Assembly: GCA_029449235.1 (NCBI GenBank)
Contig: JANATG010000002.1
Span: 4,030,001 to 4,094,000 of the forward strand
DNA from: Linnemannia schmuckeri
Lineage: Eukaryota; Mortierellomycota; Mortierellomycetes; Mortierellales; Mortierellaceae
DNA: 64,000 nt
Direction of reading: 5' to 3'
Positions 58,521 through 64,000 of the stretch are shown one piece after another. The first letter of the stretch is position 1. Each line of letters begins with the position of its first letter. The notes below the pieces were generated by a model, which was not told where the DNA came from, searched no databases, and worked only from the letters and a program-made list of their open reading frames with translations. Position numbers and translations under genes: made by a program.

Positions 58521-58529
58521 TTTTATATC
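58521..58529 (-). promoter_or_regulatory. TATA box of the 7-TM protein gene
   Basis: GATATAAAA on the minus strand, about 195 bases before the ATG at 58329, followed by a CT-rich leader in the gene's sense direction (about 58440-58500). Confidence 0.5.
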
Positions 58530-59257
58530 TTTTTTTTTGTCAGACGACGCTTCTATTTAGCCAAGGAGAAATGAACATAGCTCATCGATGTTAGGGATAA
58601 ACTAGACCTTCAATGTAGCCACACTCGTTTTTGAACAAGCAAAAGCGGTGCTTCAATTGATGGGTAAAATTCTTTCTTTCAGTTTACGTTGTTCATACCC
58701 CTCTTTGGCCGCAGCATCGACATTAGACGAGGCTGTGGTGTGGGTGAGCAACAGGGCGAAAATGTGGCAAATAGAGCCAACACACACAAATCACGATTCA
58801 AGGCGCACGCGAGTGGGAGGGAGAGCGAGGTGTAGGTTGTTTAAAACACTCAATCCCTTCCCTCCCATGGACACAACTGCATCTGATCTATCTTCCCTGT
58901 TTAACACCTCAATGCGTCATAGTTTTTACTCCCACAATACTCCATTGCGCACGGTTATCCTCCCTCTCCTTTCATCCATTCCTTATAATGGCATTATTCA
59001 TTTTGTCTTCATCTTCAGATGCAAAGTTGCAATTGAGACTTTTTTTCACATTGATGAACAGCTCTCATCCTCTTCTCTTCAATCGATTCTTACCTTTTAT
59101 TCATTGAGGGAGGTCGAGAGCAAAGATGAGTTCTCCGGGGTCAATAAAACAGCCCAATTCCAATACACCATTTTCCTCAACACCACCTATAACAACAACA
59201 GCACACTCATAACACTTTCACGGCAGAATAAAAGAACATTCCTTTCCTCTCTCCAAC

Positions 59258-59428
59258 ATGTTGGCTGAATTCAAAGAGGGCAGTAAGCAACTAAAAAAGC
59301 AAGCAAGTATGCAAGTAAGCTTTTTTAGTAAAATCGGCGAGGATGTTTATCCAGGCCAAGCAAGGCAGCGGAAAAAAAAGTTTGCGAGCACTTTCAATGA
59401 ACGTTTCCATTTCTCCAAGATTTGAGGC
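59258..59428 (+). other. Candidate small gene start after a leader-like tract
   Basis: ATG at 59258 follows a CT-rich tract ending in a run of C and T then AACATG, the pattern that precedes real starts in this window. The direct frame gives about 56 codons (MLAEFKEGSKQLKKQ...). A GTAAGC donor within the eighth codon and a TTTTTTAG acceptor 46 bases later would give a different product of about 63 residues. Neither matches a known protein. An overlapping minus-strand open frame also exists, so the coding strand is unclear. Confidence 0.2.
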
Positions 59429-61160
59429 TGTGGCGACCACTTTTTCGATTTTCATACCGACGGTAAATTTTCTTGCCGGAAGCCAAGAAAAATAATTTAT
59501 GTCCAGCTGGACCTGACTTTTTTTAAAAAAACAAGGGCTGTTGGACAACAGAGGGAAGGAAGGGAGAAAGGGGGATGTCAGATTTAGGAGTCCAGTGCAT
59601 TCAAGACCAAACTGCTTGCTGCGTAACACCGCCCCGCCCCCTCCCCCTTCCTCCCCTTTGTGTTCCTTTCGTTGCCTTGTCTTGCTCTGCTAGAACTTGA
59701 CCCTGCGGATTGAACACTTGCTCTTACTCTGCCGTAATGCCTTTTTTGTTTTCCCTCGGACCTTTTTTTTTATATTATGGACGAAAGGAATTCAAGGCGT
59801 TATCAGTCACCGATGCCTCAATGGCGAAGGAAACGATAGCACCTCTATTTGAAATCCATCGGTGGGTGGAGCATATCAACAGCCGCGATAACACTTATTT
59901 CCTTACAAATAAGTCTAGGGATCCTCTTCCTCTTTGCTCAATTCACCTATGGCTCTTTCTCTAAAAAGACGTGACTTACACCTGGGAAGATAACGTTGTA
60001 CTAGATTGGACGAATGAGGCTATTAGTGGCGTTTCGCTCTACAGACGATTCAGGAACAATAAGAACGCAAAAAAGGTAAAAAAGCCTTATTCAGCGCACC
60101 TTTGTGGTCATATCATTCTCATCCCAACAGCATTATCGTAGATAATGCTTTTTTCCCCTCTCATCTCGTCTTCTCTTTCGCCCTCTCTTGACCGATGGGT
60201 TCCCCATCCTTGCCGCCTATATGATAGGTCTCCCCATTTTATCGATATAAGTCTATCGCTATCGCGTGCCAATACGCCTTACTACGAATACCAATGCAAT
60301 GATACTCTAAAGAAGTAAAAAATGAATCTATCTTGTGTTCACTATGGGGCATGTGTAGATCGTGTGCTAAGAAGCACCTGTTCAAGAGACAGAGTGAAAT
60401 GTGGAGCAGTGGAAATAATGTACTTCTTACCCTGGTCCCCACACATAACGTCATGTCTCTGGTGCTCAGTTTCGCCCTTTTGGTCAAGAGTACATGCATC
60501 GGAGTCGATGTCATCCTGTTCTTCTCCGAGTCCGAACTACGGGCTGAGTAGCCACTACCTTATTTACTTCAACTCCGCCAGCACATATCTATCATCATGA
60601 ACAATGGCAAACAGAAAGTCATCATGTACGTGCGACATGTATTAACGTGTGCTAGGTGAGGGGGTATTATTTACAAAACTGAAGCAAAAAGGTGAGATTG
60701 CCGAACTGTCAAAAAAATCAGTTGAAGAGGGAGGGAAGAAAAGCAGGGGAGGAGGGAGGGGAAGAGTAATGGAAGAAAGGTTTGCACTGCCTCAGCTCCA
60801 CATGGTTGTGAATCCCTCCATCATGATGACCTTGGGTATGGAGTTCATAAACGAGCAAAACGAATGGACGGACAATCGAGGGTGTCACATTATTATTCGT
60901 ATTGCTCAACTTCCATGTCAGATCCCTATAAGATAAATGAGGAATGATCGTTCACAAGATTAGTACGGAAACACAAAGAAAAGACCTTGGTGCTCGTGCT
61001 TTTATTGTCTTGCAAGATAATCAAAAACAAAAAAATTTGTTCGTGCCACCATGGCTGACATGAGTAGTACTCTTCCACGATTTCATACAAAGCACAAGCC
61101 ATGAAGACCCATGTGAAAGGCCGTAAAATACCAAAAAAAAAGCAGTCGACAGTGCACAAT

Positions 61161-62982
61161 TCAACTTACAGAGTCAACATCGTCCACAGGATCTCCCAAG
61201 TGCGTTTGCAATTCTCGAACTCTGCTCTTCAATTCATTCTTTTGGGTCAGCAATCGATGGATGTAATCGACAGCTAAAATGATAGTACAAGAGAATACCA
61301 ATTAGTTCATTTGCCAATGAGCTTCCTTATGGTACATGCACGACACACAAAAAAAAAGACAGGAGGGAATACAACGAAAAACATGCCACATGCATGTGCC
61401 ACTTACATTTTTGCAAAATGACAGCCTCACTTCGATGGCAGTCGCTCAAGGTAGGGACAATCTCCACCAAAGAGTCGAATCCCACACGAATGTTTTGTCG
61501 CCGCTTCTGCTCAGAGGCGATATGGTTGGCCTTCTTCTCAGCCTCGGTAAGGAGCTCATGAGGAGGCTTTTTAGTGCCGGTTTTTGTCGGGACTGGTGTC
61601 GACTGTGAAGGAGCTGGTGACACCGAGTCGTATTGTTGTGTTGATGGGGAAGGGCTAGCGGCCTCCTGCTTCGACTCTGCCTCAACACTTTCTTCTTTGA
61701 ACTGGCTGATGTCGTTCGAGTTTCCGTTAACAAGGGGATTCTGCTGAGATGGTGACAGACCGAGTTTGCTGATAGAGTCACTCTTGCCCTTCTTTCTAGG
61801 AGTTCCCTGCATAGGGTCAAACCCATCCCGACTAGAGCGATGAGGCGACTTGACAACAAGGCCAGATGAAGAATCCATGGACACAGACTTCGCCATTGAT
61901 CCCTTACGACGAGCAGCCTTTTTGGTGGGTGGTGCTGGGTTGTTGTCGGTATCGCTCTCCTGCTTGGAAAGTTGTGTCGAGTTGCCATTCATTCCCATAG
62001 ACTCTGCTGGAGAAGGCTGGCCACGAAGAGGGGTGGATGGAGGGAGTGGGCTTGAAGGTCGAGGAGAGGCAGAGCCGTTCTCCTGTCCTGTTGGTTCGAT
62101 GGAAGGAACCTCTGACTTTGATTTCCGTTTTGCCGCTGGTTTCGATGCGTTTTGCTGAGACGCTCCGGATTCACTTGTAGGTGATATAGGGTCATGGTTG
62201 GGATGATAAGTTTGCTGATATTGTTGCTGTTGGTGTTGTTGACCAGGGTAAGGTTGTTGTTGTTGCTGGTTGTGGGGTGGAGGAGGTGCTGCCATAGAGT
62301 GAGACTGTTGCTGGAAAGGATGTGAATGCTGAGGTTGTTGTTGCTGCATAGAATGGTGAAGAGAGTGTCCATGATTGTCATGCTGTTGCTGTTGTTGGAG
62401 GTGCTGTTGTTGGAAATGCTGTTGTTGTTGATGATGCGCCTGCTGCTGCTGTTGCTGTTGTTGTTGTTGCTGAAGCTGGAGTTGGAGTTGCTGCTGCTGC
62501 TGAGCGAGCACCATGGCTTGAGAGATGGCGTTGGCCTGTGCCATAAGAAGCGGGTTCTGCAACATGGCTTGACTCATAGCATGAGGGTTGATAACACCGC
62601 CTGGGGCCAGGAGAGGGTTGGAGCTGATTTGTTGAATCCAGTCGCGCTGCTGTTGAGCCTGAGCAGCTGCGGGGTCCAGCGCCATGGGTGGGGGCAGGAG
62701 AGAAGGGGCATTTTGCATCCTAGGCAGCCCAGGGAGCCCGTTTTGCTGTTGCTGTTGCTGTTGTTGTTGGTGCTGTTGTTGGAGTTGACGGAGGTGAAGG
62801 TGATGCTGAAGCTGGAGCTGAAGCTGTTGTTGCTGCTGTTGTGTCAAAGTGGGATCGACACCGCCGGGGCCGTTGACTCCATCGACTTTGGGTTGTCCGG
62901 TATTGTCCTCCTGCGCCAGCTGGTTGAGAAACTCTGAGAAGGCCCTCTGCTCATGATCAGAGAGCAACGATGGGAAGTTCAT
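61161..62982 (-). CDS. bHLH-leucine zipper transcription factor, Gln-rich
   Basis: Nuclear E-box-binding regulator of the Myc/Mlx/Ino4-like class. Exons on minus are 62982-61407 and 61273-61161, giving 562 residues. The ATG at 62982 (MNFPSLLSDHEQ) is the first true ATG. Residues about 20-280 are dominated by Gln and His runs, then Ser/Pro/Lys-rich stretches. The bHLH is at about residues 468-540: basic region NHIASEQKRRQNIR with the His, Glu and Arg that read CACGTG, helix 1 GFDSLVEIVPTL, helix 2 SEAVILQKSVDYIHRLL across the intron, then a zipper (NELKSRVRELQTHL). The C-terminus is very short. The last codons before TGA (GTAAGT at 61169-61164) form a perfect donor, so a further 3' exon is possible. 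Two divergent genes share the 62983-63754 interval. Confidence 0.88.
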
Positions 62983-63754
62983 TGATGAGGTGGTTATCAC
63001 TGTCGATGACTATTGAAAAGTGAAAAGGGGAAAAAGAGTGTGATGTTAGTTATGAATGGAGCTGTCGCTGGCAAGCTCTAGCTGTTGAAGGAATGTGTAG
63101 GTATTTTTCTAGGGAGGAGGGATGATTGTCGATTGCCAGCCGTGTATGTACCAAGACTTGAGGGAGACGTTGGGGTGAGAGAGTAATAGCAGAGACTGGA
63201 GGAGTGAAGGGTAGGTGAAGGTGGATGAGAGTACCGAGGATGATGAGTTGTAAGGAAAAGAAAAAGAAAAGGGAAAAGAGTGGAGAAGGAAGAAAAGACG
63301 AGACTGAGAGGGCGGAGAATCGAAAGAAACAGGTGCTCGTCTGTGGGTTGGAGAGAGTAAAGGGAAAGGGTACCAACCAAGGCAGGCAGGGTGGCAGTCT
63401 CCACACTTGGAAGAAAGAGAAGTGGCAAAAAAAAAATAAAAAATAGCGAGACGCCGTTGTTGATCCAGGTACCTGTAAAGAAGGCTCAGGAAGTGCTCAA
63501 TGAAAACAGAAAAGGCAACAAAGAGAAAAGGTGTGGATCAGAAGGAAGAGGATGATGCCAGGTGGGCGGAATGGAGGGATGATGATGATGATGCCAGAAA
63601 GGAGACCGGTGCCGAGGAAAAGAAAGGAAAAAAAGACTAGTGTGCGGGGAAGAGGGGACACCCACACTAAGCGTCACATGATTAATACCATATAAGCGTC
63701 AAAGCAGACGAGCAAGCATTTTTTTTTAACTCTTGACTCAAGCAAGGATCGGCC
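62983..63754. promoter_or_regulatory. Divergent promoter region between the bHLH gene and the right-edge gene
   Basis: About 63215-63300 is purine-rich on plus, the CT-rich leader of the bHLH gene. An acceptor-like CAATAG on the minus strand at about 63010 suggests a 5'-UTR intron in that gene. No other gene is seen. Confidence 0.5.
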
Positions 63755-64000
63755 ATGGACAAGCCTGCCTTCTCACCAGGAGGCTATGGGATGCCGCCTC
63801 AGCAACCTCCACCACCACAACAACATCAACAGCAGCAGGTAGTCGACAATGCAGGATACAACAGTGACGTCCAGCGCGCGGCCATCCAGCTTGCCCTTGG
63901 AGCATTCGTTCAGCAGAGCAAAGGGATCTCTGTCGTCGAAATTACTGATCTTATTGGCCACCTGGAGATGCTCATGAAGGACTGTTCCCAGGCCAATATT
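63755..64000 (+). CDS. 5' part of a gene running off the right edge, Pro/Gln-rich N-terminus
   Basis: An ATG at 63755 (context GGCCATGG) opens a frame that continues to the window end, 82 codons. The first 28 residues are Gly/Pro/Gln/His-rich. The following segment is a normal-looking amphipathic region (VQRAAIQLALGAFVQQSKGI, then EITDLIGHLEMLMKD). The sequence CAG-GTAGTC after the Gln run could act as a splice donor, but the frame reads well through it. I do not recognise the family. Confidence 0.6.
   Translation, partial: MDKPAFSPGGYGMPPQQPPPPQQHQQQQVVDNAGYNSDVQRAAIQLALGAFVQQSKGISVVEITDLIGHLEMLMKDCSQANI

Larger units (their letters stand above)
58330..61160. other. Intergenic region, 2.8 kb
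   Basis: Contains the promoter of the 7-TM gene at its left end. A plus-strand pyrimidine-rich stretch (about 58850-59257) ends directly at an ATG (59258) that opens a frame of about 56 codons. The right part (60.0-61.1 kb) has only short frames without recognisable content. No gene is firmly supported. Confidence 0.55.

Noticed and set aside
60239..61159. Short frames at 60.2-61.2 kb as transposon remains
   Set aside because: No transposase, reverse transcriptase or integrase motif and no terminal repeats were recognised.
62326..62937. Leu-rich plus-strand frame opposite the bHLH gene
   Set aside because: Poly-Leu is the antisense of the poly-Gln codons; it is a shadow.

Overview
The window is eukaryotic nuclear DNA from a filamentous fungus. 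The genes carry several short GT-AG introns, long glutamine, serine, threonine and glycine runs, and pyrimidine-rich leaders. Protein content (three tandem DHA2 transporters, an F-box/LRR-like relic, IRE1, an HRI-type eIF2-alpha kinase) and style fit an early-diverging fungus, most likely Mortierellaceae (Mortierellomycota). That placement is inference from family style; no search was run. I found no rRNA, tRNA, CRISPR array, intact transposon or virus-derived gene.

Layout. 0-2.1 kb: a frame-broken leucine-rich (F-box-like) gene relic on the minus strand. 6.0-15.0 kb: three tandem 14-TM major facilitator genes on the plus strand with the same five-exon structure. Copy 2 has an in-frame stop near its N-terminus, and copy 3 has a GC-AG intron where its sisters have GT-AG. 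18.1-20.9 kb: a Q/S-rich protein of unknown role. 21.6-23.9 kb: UTP18 (SSU processome), convergent with IRE1 (24.1-28.9 kb, minus). 30.0-33.4 kb: a forkhead transcription factor (minus). 33.4-40.8 kb: a gene-poor 7.4 kb stretch. 40.8-42.3 kb: KRR1, convergent with a mucin-like single-pass membrane protein (42.8-44.6 kb, minus). 47.0-49.7 kb: a SET-domain protein methyltransferase (minus), divergent from METTL5 (50.1-51.3 kb). 52.6-57.2 kb: an HRI-like eIF2-alpha kinase, convergent with a 7-TM protein (57.5-58.3 kb, minus). 61.2-63.0 kb: a bHLH-zipper factor (minus), divergent from a gene that runs off the right edge.

Functional themes. Three genes act on the small ribosomal subunit (UTP18 and KRR1 in pre-18S processing, METTL5 in 18S rRNA methylation). 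Two are stress-signalling kinases (IRE1 for ER stress, the HRI-like kinase for translation arrest). These neighbours probably reflect general gene order rather than an operon-like system.

Exon borders were set by hand from splice consensus, reading phase and paralogue comparison. In every spliced model given, exon lengths sum to a multiple of three. I did not find a convincing undescribed system. The items most worth following are the nonsense codon in transporter 2, two stop-free introns of 3n length (in IRE1 and the SET gene), a cysteine cluster in the HRI-like kinase, and leader-like pyrimidine tracts with no evident gene behind them.
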